Assembly: GCA_965200175.1 (NCBI GenBank)
Contig: OZ241345.1
Span: 2,666,001 to 2,730,000, forward strand
DNA: 64,000 bases
Direction of reading: 5' to 3'
Origin: Azophilus sp026709365
Lineage (GTDB): Bacteria > Pseudomonadota > Gammaproteobacteria > Pseudomonadales > Azotimanducaceae
Part shown: piece by piece, positions 8,461 through 17,600 of the stretch
Layout: each line of letters opens with the position of its first letter
How positions within the stretch are numbered: the stretch's first letter is position 1
Notes under the pieces: model-generated
Told to the model about the DNA's origin: nothing
What the model saw: only the letters and a program-made list of their open reading frames with translations
Database searches by the model: none
Made by a program: the position numbers and the translations under genes

Positions 8461-9233
8461 GACGCGCCCTCGGGCGCGCTCAACGGCAGGCGCAGCATGC
8501 TCGGCGGCGCCTGCTTGCGGGCGATGCTCAAGCCGTCGCGCACCGACCGGCGATAGCTGTCGGCCAACGGCTGCCAGCCGCCCAGCCTTGCGCTCCAGCG
8601 GCCGGTCTCAGCCCCGTCCAGGGTTTGGTAGTACAAGCCCACCCGGCCAATGCGCAGGAAGTCAACGGCCCGCACGCTGCCATCCTGCTCCAGTTCGCCC
8701 CGGTAGGCTTCGATGGTGTTGCCGTAGTCCGCCTCGATGCTGTAGGCCTCCATGATGCGCCGGTACTTCTCCCCGGCCGTGACGTCGGCGCGGTCGATCA
8801 TGGCCTTCAAGGCGTCGATGCGCGCCAGCCGCTCGCTGCGCAGGAAGGGCACGTCCGCCTCAACGATGCGCACCAGCGTGTTGGTCATCTCGATCATGAA
8901 CGGGAGGGCGCCGGTTTCGATATCCTCAATTTCGGCGGTCTGCCGCTTGATGGAGGCGATCTCCTCGGCCTGGGAGTCGATCAGCCGGCGCAGCTGCTGG
9001 TTGTAAACCGTCAGGCTTTCGCCGCGCTGGGTGGCGAGCCGGTACGCCTGCAGGGCGTCAGTGGCCGCGCTGTCATAGCCGTCGATGCGCGCCTGGCTGG
9101 CAGCGGCGGCGGCATCCGTCTCCACTTGCGTCCGGATGGACGCCTCCTGGGCGTGGGCGACCGACAGCGCGCCGGCGAGGACCGCGGCGAGCGCCACGCT
9201 GGCCGATGGGGTCCGTTTGGGGATCCGGTGCAT
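8457..9233 (-). CDS. DUF3450 periplasmic protein
   Basis: A 258-residue DUF3450 protein: signal peptide ending near SVAHA-QEA, a helical coiled-coil N-terminal half (residues about 30-100) and a C-terminal part with the family-typical GALPFMIEMTNTLVRIVEAD and FLRIGRVGLYYQTLDG segments. DUF3450 genes almost always precede ttpC in TonB2 operons, and here it is the first gene behind the promoter at 9323-9350. Its molecular role is unproven. Its fixed place beside TtpC suggests a periplasmic partner of the coiled-coil domain. The ATG at 9233 is the only sensible start because the signal peptide follows directly. Confidence 0.9.
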   Translation of the reverse strand: MHRIPKRTPSASVALAAVLAGALSVAHAQEASIRTQVETDAAAAASQARIDGYDSAATDALQAYRLATQRGESLTVYNQQLRRLIDSQAEEIASIKRQTAEIEDIETGALPFMIEMTNTLVRIVEADVPFLRSERLARIDALKAMIDRADVTAGEKYRRIMEAYSIEADYGNTIEAYRGELEQDGSVRAVDFLRIGRVGLYYQTLDGAETGRWSARLGGWQPLADSYRRSVRDGLSIARKQAPPSMLRLPLSAPEGAS

Positions 9234-9267
9234 CTTGGGTGTTTCCTCGAAATTCGTGCAACCAGCC

Positions 9268-9309
9268 GGAAGCCGCGCCGCACGTCGGGGGAAGCGCGGC
9301 GCGGCTTCC
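9268..9309 (-). promoter_or_regulatory. Strong hairpin in the leader of the TonB2 operon
   Basis: A perfect 14-base-pair inverted repeat (9268-9281 against 9296-9309, arm GGAAGCCGCGCCGC) with a 14-base loop lies between the predicted promoter (9323-9350) and the DUF3450 start (9233). No U-run follows in the transcript direction, so it is not an ordinary terminator. It could stabilise the message or mediate attenuation. It was found by eye, without folding software. Confidence 0.6.
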
Positions 9310-9322
9310 GCTCCGGGGCGGA

Positions 9323-9350
9323 CTTAAATCAACATTCATGCCACTGTCAA
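9323..9350 (-). promoter_or_regulatory. Sigma-70-type promoter of the TonB2 operon
   Basis: On the minus strand a perfect -35 TTGACA (9345-9350) is separated by 16 bases from TTTAAG (9323-9328), which matches 4 of 6 positions of the -10 consensus. The predicted transcript would start near 9316, leaving a leader of about 83 bases. The -35 box directly abuts the end of repeat R1 copy b. Confidence 0.55.
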
Positions 9351-9351
9351 G

Positions 9352-9545
9352 GCGCGCCCGCGAAGCGGGCGCGGTTGGAGTTTCGCTGCGCGAAACTCCG
9401 CGCGCGATCGTCGTCTGGGTCAGATTCCGATAGGTTTCTGAGGCCGCGCACCCGTTGCGCGGGCGCGGATGTAGTTTCGCTGACGCGAAACTCCGCACTG
9501 GTTGCGTGGGTCAGGTTCGACATGTTTCCGAGCACGCAAACCGCA
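9352..9545. repeat. Dispersed intergenic palindromic repeat R1, copy b (two units)
   Basis: Two tandem R1 units in the opposite orientation to copy a, between the divergent DUF3450 and puuE genes. The reverse complement shows the same order of parts: CTCGGAAACATGTCGAACCT, GGAGTTTCGCGTCAGCGAAAC, a CGCGCCCGC-type hairpin, then CTCAGAAACCTATCGGAATC and again GGAGTTTCGCGCAGCGAAACT. The right end runs into a TAGAAT (9547-9552) that could be a -10 box for puuE. Confidence 0.8.
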
Positions 9546-9604
9546 GTAGAATGCTGCCCTAGTGCTCGGATGGGCGAGCCAATCTGGAGCATATGCACTG
9601 AGCT

Positions 9605-9621
9605 GCGCCCCAAATGGGTGC
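9605..9621. promoter_or_regulatory. Inverted repeat upstream of puuE
   Basis: GCGCCC-CAAAT-GGGTGC, a 17-base inverted repeat with one mismatch, lies downstream of a TAGAAT box and upstream of the puuE coding region. It has operator geometry. It resembles an NtrC site only loosely, so the regulator is unknown. Confidence 0.25.
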
Positions 9622-9703
9622 ATGGCCCCTGCGCAGTGCGCCAGCGCCGGGGACGGTGGACGCCATGCCCAAATCGGAGGCGCTGGAGGCGGAGCAAGGA
9701 CCG

Positions 9704-10633
9704 ATGGCCGAGACCGAACGCACTTTCGAACCCGACTATCCCCGGGACATGGCGGGCTATGGTGCGAGGCCGCCGGCGTTCCGGTTTCCGAACCGCGCCC
9801 GCATCGCCGTGCAGTTCGTCGTCAACTACGAGGAGGGCGGCGAGAACTGCGTGCTGCACGGCGACGCCAGCTCCGAGACCTTTCTTTCGGAGATCATGGG
9901 CGCCGCCGCCTTTCCGGACCGGCACCTGAGCATGGAATCGCTCTACGAATACGGCAGCCGCGCCGGCTTCTGGCGCCTGCATCGCGAGTTCACCGCGCGC
10001 CAATGGCCGGTGACCGTGTTCGGGGTGGCGATGGCGCTGGCGAGAAACCCGGAAGCGGTGGCGGCGATGCGCGATGCGGACTGGGAGATCGCCTGCCACG
10101 GCCTGCGCTGGATCAGCTACCAGTCGGTGCCCCGGCAGGTCGAGCGGCAGCACATGGCGCAGGCCATCCAGATGCATGAGGCGTTGACCGGGAGCCGGCC
10201 CTTGGGATGGTACACGGGCCGCGACAGCCCCAACACGCGCCCGCTGCTGCTGGAGCAAGGCGGATTCCGGTACGACTCCGACTCCTACGCCGACGACCTG
10301 CCCTACTGGCTGCCCGGCCCGGACGGCCCGCATCTAGTGATCCCCTACACCCTGGACAGCAACGACATGCGCTTTTGCACCGCCCAGGGCTTCAACTGCG
10401 GGGATCAGTTCTTCAGCTACCTGCGCGACGCCTTCGACGTCCTCTACGCTGAGGGGGCGCAGCAGCCGCGGCTGCTGAACGTCGGCCTGCACTGCCGCAT
10501 CATCGGCCGCCCCGGGCGCTTCCGCGCCCTGCAACGCTTCCTGGATCACGTTGCGGCCCACGACCACGTTTGGGTGTGCCGCCGGATCGACCTCGCCAAC
10601 CACTGGCACCGTCACTACCGACCGGCGCCTTGA
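9704..10633 (+). CDS. puuE: Allantoinase, polysaccharide-deacetylase type (PuuE)
   Basis: A metal-independent allantoinase of the polysaccharide-deacetylase (NodB) fold, hydrolysing allantoin to allantoate, the substrate of AllC on the other strand. Hallmarks of Pseudomonas PuuE are present: YPRDMAGYG near the N-terminus, VNYEEGGE, MESLYEYGSRAGFWR, ACHGLRWISYQ, GWYTGRDSPNTR, SDSYADDLPYW and NVGLHCRIIGRPGR. The frame is open upstream to 9614, with other starts at 9614 and 9665. The ATG at 9704 is preferred because it has AAGGA just upstream and matches where the family begins; the product is then 309 residues, the normal size. The 3' end overlaps the convergent NCS2 permease gene by 19 bases. 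Confidence 0.9.
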   Translation: MAETERTFEPDYPRDMAGYGARPPAFRFPNRARIAVQFVVNYEEGGENCVLHGDASSETFLSEIMGAAAFPDRHLSMESLYEYGSRAGFWRLHREFTARQWPVTVFGVAMALARNPEAVAAMRDADWEIACHGLRWISYQSVPRQVERQHMAQAIQMHEALTGSRPLGWYTGRDSPNTRPLLLEQGGFRYDSDSYADDLPYWLPGPDGPHLVIPYTLDSNDMRFCTAQGFNCGDQFFSYLRDAFDVLYAEGAQQPRLLNVGLHCRIIGRPGRFRALQRFLDHVAAHDHVWVCRRIDLANHWHRHYRPAP

Positions 10634-12009
10634 GGCCGCGGCAGCAGCAACTCCAACGCCATGGCGATGAAGGCGCCGGTGGAAACCGGGAACCGCAGAA
10701 TCATCCGCACCTGCTGCGGCAGAAAGGAAAGGCTGTCCGCCGTTTGGCTCAGGACGCCGCCGCCGAGCAAGGCGCAAGCGGCAATCAGCCAATCGCGGCG
10801 GCCCGCGCAGCCATTGCGCAGGATGTTGAGGCCGGCCGCAGCCACCAAGCCGAACATCAGCAGGGTGGCGCCGTAAATGACCGCCGGCGGCAGCAACTGA
10901 AACAGCCCGCTGACCCAAGGCAGGCAGCCCAGCAGGATCAGCATGCAGGCTACCAGCCGGCCGACATGGCGGCTGGCGATGCCGGTCAGGCGGATCACGC
11001 CGTTGTTCTGGCTGAACGTCGTGTTGGGAAAGGTGGCGAATGCCGACGCCAGCAGCGAGTTGAAGGCGTCGCCGACCACGCCGCCGCGCAAGCGCGCCCA
11101 GTAGCCAGGCCCGCTGGTGGGCAACCGGCTCAGCGCCTGGGTGGCCGTCAGGTCGCCGACGGTTTCGGTGGCGCTGACCACGAAGATCGGCATCAGCACC
11201 GCAAACGCCTGCCAGTCAAAGCCCAGCCCATAGCGAAACGGGGCGGGCAAGGCAAACGAGTCAAGGCTGTGCAGGCGGTCGAAGTCGATTGAACCCAGCA
11301 ACAGCTCGATCACGAAGCCCACCGTGAACCCGGCCAAAATGCTGCACATCCGCACCCAGGGATTCGGGAATCGAGCCATCGCCGCCGTGATCAGGAACAC
11401 GCAGCCCGCCACCAAGGCCACAGGCCAAGCGGTGCCCTCGGCATCGGCGGCCACCCAAGCCGCGTGCAGGTTGCCGAGGGTGGTCGCCACCAAGCTGATG
11501 CCGAGCAGCACGACGGTGGCCCCCGTGACCGCCGGGGAAAACAGCCGCTTGAGCCGGCGCAGGCCGAAGGCGAGCGGCATCATGCAGATCGAGGCCACTG
11601 CTGCGGTGCCGAAGATCGCCGCCAGCCGCGCTTGGGGGTTCAGCTCGGCGGGCAGCGCATGGTAGGCAAAGAGGATGGCCCCGATGAACGTGAAGCTGGT
11701 GCCCTGGATGGCCAGCACACCCGACCCCAAGGGGCCCACCCTTGAGACTTGAATCAAGGTCGCGATGCCGGACACGAACAGGGCCGAGGTCACCACCGCA
11801 TTGACGGCGCTGCCTGCAAGCCCCATGCCGCCGGCGATGATGAGCGGCGCGGCGACAATGCCGCCGAACACGGCGAGCAGGTGCTGTGCGGCGGCCAGCA
11901 GCGCGGTGCCGGGCGGCGGCCGCTCCTCCAGGCCGAACAGCGGCGCCCAGCGACCGCGGCCGGGCGCCTTGCCGTCGGTTTGTCCGACTTGGCCGGCTTC
12001 AGCCGCCAT
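10615..12009 (-). CDS. NCS2-family purine/uracil permease
   Basis: A 464-residue NAT/NCS2 nucleobase:cation symporter with about 14 hydrophobic segments. The family signature is intact: QNNGVIRLTG preceded by FPNTTF, and an earlier ATETVGDLTA segment in transmembrane helix 8. Members import xanthine, urate, uracil or guanine across the inner membrane. It is the last gene of the minus-strand operon running from DUF2165 through a 2OG oxygenase and a guanine-deaminase-like protein, 21 bases after the deaminase stop. Xanthine/urate-type substrates are therefore more likely than uracil, but specificity is not readable from the motif alone. Confidence 0.88.
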   Translation of the reverse strand: MAAEAGQVGQTDGKAPGRGRWAPLFGLEERPPPGTALLAAAQHLLAVFGGIVAAPLIIAGGMGLAGSAVNAVVTSALFVSGIATLIQVSRVGPLGSGVLAIQGTSFTFIGAILFAYHALPAELNPQARLAAIFGTAAVASICMMPLAFGLRRLKRLFSPAVTGATVVLLGISLVATTLGNLHAAWVAADAEGTAWPVALVAGCVFLITAAMARFPNPWVRMCSILAGFTVGFVIELLLGSIDFDRLHSLDSFALPAPFRYGLGFDWQAFAVLMPIFVVSATETVGDLTATQALSRLPTSGPGYWARLRGGVVGDAFNSLLASAFATFPNTTFSQNNGVIRLTGIASRHVGRLVACMLILLGCLPWVSGLFQLLPPAVIYGATLLMFGLVAAAGLNILRNGCAGRRDWLIAACALLGGGVLSQTADSLSFLPQQVRMILRFPVSTGAFIAMALELLLPRPQGAGR

Positions 12010-12030
12010 GTCGCAAGGCGCAGGGCCGCC

Positions 12031-12675
12031 TCAATCGGTTCCCCGCCAAAAGTCCACGTGCAGGGCGGCGATTTCGTCCACGGCCGCAGCGATGGGCCCC
12101 CAAACCCGAATGCCCTTCTGGCCGCGGGCGAACACCGTCCGGCTGGGGAGATCCAAAGTCGGGTTTTCATCGTGGTTGCCGGTCATGTCCAGCAACTGTC
12201 GCTCGGACATGCCGTACACCAACCGGCCGATGTTGGCCCAGTACTGCGTGCCCGCGCACATGGCGCAGGGCTCCGCCGTGCTGTACAGCGTCATGCCCCA
12301 AAGGGTGCGCTCGTCAAAGGCCGCTGCGGCACGGCGCGCCAGCGTGGACTCCGCGTGGTTCACGCTGTCGATGTTGCCCTGTTCCATCATGACCGTGCGG
12401 TGGTCCGGGCCGACCAGAATGGCGCCGAAGGGGTGGCGGCCGTCCTGCATCGCCTGCTTGGCGACCGCGTTCGCCAGCCGCAGGTTGCGCAGCATCTGTT
12501 CAGGGCTGGGATCGCTGCCGGGTGGTTGGGCTGCCTTCGCGTTCATCACATCCTCCTCCTTGGCAAAGGGCGCCGCCCGCAACCGGGACGGCCACCCGCT
12601 GAGTCCAGCTGCGGCCAGGCCAGCCGCCAAGCCGCCCGACAGAAAGGCCCGGCGCTGCCGGACGCCCGGTCGCAT
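12031..12675 (-). CDS. Cytidine/guanine-deaminase-fold nucleoside deaminase, possible Tat signal
   Basis: A zinc deaminase of the CDA/guanine deaminase superfamily, with the HAES zinc-ligand motif and the PCAMC cysteine pair. The C-terminal domain resembles small guanine deaminases of about 156 residues. Two starts compete. The ATG at 12675, 7 bases after the previous stop, adds a convincing twin-arginine leader: RQRRAFLSGG, then an Ala/Gly/Leu-rich helix and an RAAPF end. The ATG at 12546 has a superb AAGGAGGAGG ribosome-binding site and would give a 171-residue cytosolic enzyme. I annotate the longer form. Guanine is the likely substrate from neighbours and fold, but adenine- or nucleoside-acting relatives exist. 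Confidence 0.75.
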   Translation of the reverse strand: MRPGVRQRRAFLSGGLAAGLAAAGLSGWPSRLRAAPFAKEEDVMNAKAAQPPGSDPSPEQMLRNLRLANAVAKQAMQDGRHPFGAILVGPDHRTVMMEQGNIDSVNHAESTLARRAAAAFDERTLWGMTLYSTAEPCAMCAGTQYWANIGRLVYGMSERQLLDMTGNHDENPTLDLPSRTVFARGQKGIRVWGPIAAAVDEIAALHVDFWRGTD

Positions 12676-12682
12676 CGGCGGG

Positions 12683-13711
12683 TCAGCGCTCACTGCCCGC
12701 TCCAGACGGGACGCTGAAGTTGGCGGCGATCCGCTGCCGCAGGTAGTCCTGGGCGGTGATGGGGGCGTGCTTGCCCTTGGGGCCTCGAATCCATTGGCTG
12801 CCGTTGGCTTGGGCGAAAAAAGCGATGCTGAGGCGGCCGCCGCCGTTTCGGGGCAGGTACACCCGGTGCAGCGTGGAGCGCAGGGCGTCATCGCTCCAGC
12901 GCATCAGCATGTCGCCGATGTTGCAGGTGATCAGGTCGGCCCGCGGCGTCACCGGCGTCCATGCCCCGCTGTCGGCCTCCTTGCCGGGACACACCTGCAG
13001 CCCGCCCTCGCCGTCGCGCTGAAACAGCAGCGTCAGGCAGTCGAAGTCCGTGTGCGCGCCCGCGCGCCACAACTTGCCGCCATCGGGCCCGGCCAAGCCG
13101 GATGACTCGGCAACCGGAAAGTAGTGCAGCAGCCGCAAGGTGCATTGGTAATCGTCCTTGCCGCAGTCATGGGCCTTGGCAAAGAAGTCGTCGGCGAAGC
13201 CCAGCTTGCGGGCGAAGCTCGCGAGCACGCGCATGGCCAGCCGCCAGGCCTTGCGTTCAAAGCCGAGCAGGGTGTCGGCAAAGCCGGGCAATCGCGCGGG
13301 GCTCGGCCACAGGCCCTGCATGCGCGGCCGCGTGATCTGGTAGGACTCCTTCTGGTCCGGCGTCCCGGTGGAGGGCCGAACCTGCGACTTCGACTCCCAG
13401 CCCGCATTGGTGTTGGGCCGCAGGGGATGACGCGCCTTGACGGCATCCGGCAGCGCGAAGAAGCGCTCGGCGGCGGCGAAGGCGGCGTCCATTTCGTCCA
13501 AGCTGAAGCCGTGGCCCGTCAACTGAAGGAATCCGCACTCCGCAGCGGCCTGCCAAAGGGCATCGTCCAGCACCCCCTGGTCAGCCGTCCCCATGTCGAT
13601 GACGGGTATGGCCCGGGCCCTCGACTCGATGCCCAGGCCACCCATGCGCCGCTCCCGCCGCACTTCCGCCAGCGCGTCATGCGGGGCGGGGTCGGTCTCA
13701 GGATGGGCCAC
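12683..13711 (-). CDS. 2-oxoglutarate/Fe(II) oxygenase, isopenicillin-N-synthase family
   Basis: A 342-residue non-heme iron dioxygenase with the DIOX_N segment IPVIDMGTADQG and a C-terminal double-stranded beta-helix. The iron ligands are His220 and Asp222 (AGAHTDFD) and His282 (STLHRVYLP). An RLSIAFF motif nearby would bind 2-oxoglutarate. The annotated start is GTG at 13711, 14 bases inside the upstream gene; an ATG at 13645 with GGGAG upstream is an alternative. It is co-transcribed with a guanine-deaminase-like gene and a purine permease, so a purine or related heterocycle is a reasonable substrate guess. Family members act on very diverse molecules, so this is inference only. Confidence 0.8.
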   Translation of the reverse strand: MAHPETDPAPHDALAEVRRERRMGGLGIESRARAIPVIDMGTADQGVLDDALWQAAAECGFLQLTGHGFSLDEMDAAFAAAERFFALPDAVKARHPLRPNTNAGWESKSQVRPSTGTPDQKESYQITRPRMQGLWPSPARLPGFADTLLGFERKAWRLAMRVLASFARKLGFADDFFAKAHDCGKDDYQCTLRLLHYFPVAESSGLAGPDGGKLWRAGAHTDFDCLTLLFQRDGEGGLQVCPGKEADSGAWTPVTPRADLITCNIGDMLMRWSDDALRSTLHRVYLPRNGGGRLSIAFFAQANGSQWIRGPKGKHAPITAQDYLRQRIAANFSVPSGAGSER

Positions 13712-14219
13712 GGCCCTCGGGCTCAGGCAGATTGATGAAAATCAGGCAGCCGAGCAGGCAGACGACAAAGCGGAAGGCGGCCTGCCGACCGTCCCAAGTG
13801 GGCGACTGCCACATCAGGAACCACTCGGCGCCGATGGTGATGAAGCCGCCGAACCAGAGCAGGATGCCCAGCGTCAGGCCCCAGCTGGCGAGCAGCGCGG
13901 CTTGGGCGAAGTCGGCGTCCGGCGCGGCGCGGGCCTTGAGCATTCGCCAAGCGCCCAAAGCACACAGCAGCGCGGTCGCCAGTTCGGCGAGGATGATGGC
14001 CGCATAGGCCAGATGGTGCGCCCAAGGGGACTCGATGCGGCGCCATTGGAGCTGGTTGCCCGCAAAGGTGGTGTCCATGCTGAGCACATGCTGCACGAAC
14101 TGGAAATTGGAGCCGTAGTCGGTGACGTTGTTCAGTGCCGCCAAAAAGGCGAACAAGGCCACGAGCGCCACAAGCGTGGCCTTCATGGCGCGCAGGCCCA
14201 CAGGGAGGGATAGGAGCAT
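13698..14219 (-). CDS. DUF2165 small integral membrane protein
   Basis: A 173-residue membrane protein of the DUF2165 family with about four transmembrane helices. Recognisable features are the N-terminal helix LVALVALFAFLAALNNVTDY, the conserved FVQHVLSMDTTF segment, and C-terminal GGFITIGAEWFLMWQS. The start at 14219 is chosen because AAGGA lies 5 bases upstream; the frame itself is open to 14273. It is the first gene of the operon with the 2OG oxygenase, which it overlaps by 14 bases. Function is unknown. The family is widespread in Proteobacteria. Confidence 0.8.
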   Translation of the reverse strand: MLLSLPVGLRAMKATLVALVALFAFLAALNNVTDYGSNFQFVQHVLSMDTTFAGNQLQWRRIESPWAHHLAYAAIILAELATALLCALGAWRMLKARAAPDADFAQAALLASWGLTLGILLWFGGFITIGAEWFLMWQSPTWDGRQAAFRFVVCLLGCLIFINLPEPEGRGPS

Positions 14220-14270
14220 GGCATCCTTGCGGCGCAACTTCGATCTGCAAGCCCATGCAAGTTCGATGCC

Positions 14271-14300
14271 CACGCGCGACCTGACGGTCTCGGCCGCAGT
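14271..14300. repeat. Fragment of repeat family R1
   Basis: The 21-mer GCGCGACCTGACGGTCTCGGC, split here as GCGCGACCTGACGG and TCTCGGC, occurs at 14274 and again at 30387. A diverged form is at the end of R1 copy c (minus strand, around 50410). It looks like a leftover edge of an R1 element upstream of the DUF2165 gene. Confidence 0.5.
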
Positions 14301-14336
14301 GGCTCAGTTTGACTCACGTCATCGTCGTGATTCGGT

Positions 14337-14609
14337 CGAGGCGGGACGGAAACTCGCTCGCGGGTCGCCGCCCAAACCGGGCGGGCCGCCGGGGCGGGGT
14401 GGTTTCGGGCGTGCCCGGCGGTCCTGGAGCGTCGTGTTGGGGAAACGTCCTGCCCTGCTTCAATCGAGGGCGGGACGCCCGCTCCGGGGGTCATCGCCCG
14501 AACCGAGCGGGCTGCCGGAATTGACAAAATGGAAACCCGCTCCGGGGCGAGACGCCCGAACTGGGCGGGCCCCGGAGCGAGTTTCGCCCTCGATTGGGGC
14601 GGGCGCGGA
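14337..14609. repeat. Second dispersed palindromic repeat family R2
   Basis: Between the DUF2165 gene and the end of the giant gene lie at least three degenerate copies of a palindromic motif of the type AACTCGCTCCGGGGC...CGGAGCGAG, interleaved with GGGCGGGACGCCC-like segments. A further copy is at 56961-57056 near the oppF start. The stretch contains no gene. Confidence 0.6.
14536..14581. terminator. Hairpin after the giant gene, possible terminator
   Basis: CGCTCCGGGGC (14538-14548) pairs perfectly with GCCCCGGAGCG (14569-14579), with a smaller GCCC/GGGC stem in the loop. It begins about 30 bases after the giant gene's stop. Only a short T-rich stretch follows on the minus strand (TTTCCATTTTG), so termination is plausible but not certain. 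It is part of repeat R2. Confidence 0.4.
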
Positions 14610-17600
14610 TCAGTCGATGACGACCTCGGGGGTTGGCGGGCTCCAAGGGCCGGCTTGGCCGTCGGCGTCCACCGAGCGCACCCGCAGCGCGTAGGCCCCC
14701 GGCGCCAGGCCCGACCAGCGGAACGACGTGCGCGTGGTGCGCGACAGCGAGCGGCCCTCGACCGGGGCGCCGTCCAGCAGCAGATCGACCGCGTAGCGCG
14801 CGCCGGCCACCGCGTCCCATTCGCCGCGCACCCGGCGGCCGCCCGCGTCCTCGGCCGCCACCGACGCCGGCGGCGGCAGCAGCGACGGCAGCGGCGGCAC
14901 GCCCCGCGATTCGTCCGCGCCCGACCAGTTCGCCAAACGCCCCATGACGCTCGACATCAGGCCCATGACCGCAAGCTCCCCCTCCGACGCCACCCGCAGC
15001 CGCCACTTGCCCCGCCCGTCGCCCAGTGCGCCCGAGGCGATTGCGTCCGCCTCCCCGGACTCCAGCTCCGTCGCCGTCAGCTCGACCGCCGAACCCGCAG
15101 GGACCCGCACCTCCACCGCGCCGCCGGGGCGGACCCCGCCGTCGTCCGCGCCCGTGACCGTGGCGGTTGCGTCGCGCGAACCCCGGTTCACCAGCCGCAG
15201 CACGCTCACCTGCCGGGTGTTGCTGCCCGGGTTGAACGTCGCCACCCGGTGGACGCCGTCCACGGACGGCGCCACCGCCTGCACCGCCGTCAGGAACCCG
15301 TCCGCGTGGCGCACGTAGGCCCCCGCCTCGAACTCGATGCCCGCGCCCGACAGCTCCAGCCGCCACGCCCCGGTCCCCGATCCCGTGCTGCCGGTCAGGC
15401 CCTTGCGGGGATTGCCCAGCTCCAGGTCGTCGGAGTTGAACTGCGCCGCCCCGCCCGCCCCAAGGCGCAGCGCCAGCGGCTCGTAGCGGGCGTCGCCGTC
15501 GTCGAAGGCCCGGATGGCCACCGTCCCGGCGCGCCCCGACAGGTTGGCCACCCGCACGAACCCCTGCCGCCCGTAGGGGTCCGAGGCCGGCGGCAGGAAG
15601 GCCACGTGCCGGACCCCGCGCCCGTCCTCCGGCAGCGTCCCCGACAGGTTGGTCAGGTGCCCGCCCGGGCTCGACAGCAGGCCCATCGCCACCAGCGGCG
15701 CATCCGAGGCGACCGACAGCCGCCACTTGCCCGAACCGTCCCCAAGCCCAGCCTGCGGCGCCCCGCAGGCCAGCCCACGGCCGGACTCCAGCGCCGCCGC
15801 GTCAACCTCGCAGGCGGAGCTGGCCGGCAGCGTCAGGACCACCGGCGAGCCCGGCGAGGCCCCGGCGTCGTCCGTCCCCGTCACCGTCGCCCGCGCCTCG
15901 GCGTCCGTCGGGTTGACGAGCCGCAGGCGGCTCACCTGGTTGAAGTTGCTCGCCGGGTTGAAGGTCAGCAGCCGCAGCGCGCCGTCCGCGCCCCTCGGCG
16001 CGACCGCCCGCATCGCCGTCACGAACCCGTCCGCCGTGCGCAGCAGGCCCAGCGCCTCCACGTCCAGCGCGTCGCTGCCGAACGCCAGCCGCCAGGACCC
16101 CGTGCCGGGGCCCGTGCCCTCGGGCAGGCCCTTGGCCGCGTTGCCCTCCTCAAGGTCCGTCGAGTTGAAGTGGACGGCCGCATGGGCCTCCAGCCGCAGC
16201 GCGAGCGGGCCGTATTCGCGCCCGGCGTCGTCGGTGGCCGTCACCGTGGCCTCGCCGGCCCGGCCGGAGTGGTTGACCACCCGCACGAACCCCTGCCGGA
16301 AGGGGTCGGAGGCCGGCGGCATCAGCCAGGCCGCCTCGGCGGCGCCCACCGTGACCGCGAAGCGCTGGCTGATCGAGCGGCCCGCCCCGTCCGTCGCGGT
16401 GACGGTGATCTCCGCCTCGCCGGGCAGCAGGCCGCGCACGGCCAGCGTCCCGCCCTCCACCGACACGGAGGCCACGGTCGGGTCCGAGGACGTGGCCGTG
16501 AACGCCAGGCCCCCGCCCGGGCTGCGGAAGGCCTGCGACAGGTCCAAGGTGAGCGCACCGCCTGAGGGCAGTGCCCGGTCCCCCAGCTCGGCCGCCGCCT
16601 CCGGCCGCTGGCCCCCGCCTCCGCCGCCGCCTCCGCCGCCGCCCGTGCCGCCGCCCGGCTGCGGATTCACGGGGCGCGGGTCATTGTCCCTGACCGTCAC
16701 CGAGACGGCGGCGCGGGAGCCGTGGGGCGAGTAGCCGCTGCCGGGCAGCACCGTCACCCGAACCGCGCCGTCGGCCTCGTGCGCGGCATCGTCCACCGTG
16801 CGCACCGTCAGCGCCGCCGTGCCGCCCGCGCCCACCGGCACCGTCCGCCTGCCGAGGTCGCGGCGGTCCGCGAAGCGGCCGGTCTGGGCGACGCTGACCA
16901 GCACCCTGACGTCGGCGGACGGCGCCGGCCGGGCGGTCAGCCTGAAGCGCACCGCATCGCCCTCGACGTAAACCCTGGCGGGCGACGACACGCTCACCGC
17001 CGGCGCGCTCGGCGCGTCGGTGATGCGGAAGTCCGCGAGGCGGTCGATGCCGGACGCGCCGCCGCCGAGGTTGGTGCCGGAGCTGGCGTTGAGCGCGCCC
17101 AGGCCGATGGCCACCGTCTCGCCGCCCGGCTCGGCGTCGCCGTCCGCCAACGCCCTCAGCGTCAGCCTGGCCGAGCGCGCGGACGGGCCGGTGAAGGTCA
17201 CCGTCGGAGCGGCGGCGGCGTTGAGGTCGTTGCAGGACAACCCGTCCGCGCTGGCGCAGGCCGTCCCGTAGTCCGTGCCCCGCGTCGCCCCGCCGCCAAA
17301 GGTCAGCCGCACGGGCAGCGCCTCGCCACTGACCAGGGCGCGGCCCAGCGTCACCGTGAAGGTCTTCGCGCGCCCCTCCTCCACGTTCCCGGCGCCGCCC
17401 GCCAGCGTCACCGGGGTGGCGTCGTCGTCGGCCACCGTGACCGTCGCCGCCGTGCCGGTCAGCCCGCTGTAGGCGCTGTCCGACGACGACGTGCCGTAGT
17501 CCACCGACAGCGTCCGCCCGAACGGGTCGTCCGCGCTGTTGTCGGTGGCTCGCACCGTCACGGTCTGGGCGGTGCTCCAGCTGCCTGTGGTGAAGGACAG

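Noticed and set aside
16610..16680. Low-complexity tract as a phase-variation repeat
   Set aside because: It encodes a glycine linker with mixed GGN codons and keeps frame; there is no uniform repeat unit as at 29972 or 31370.
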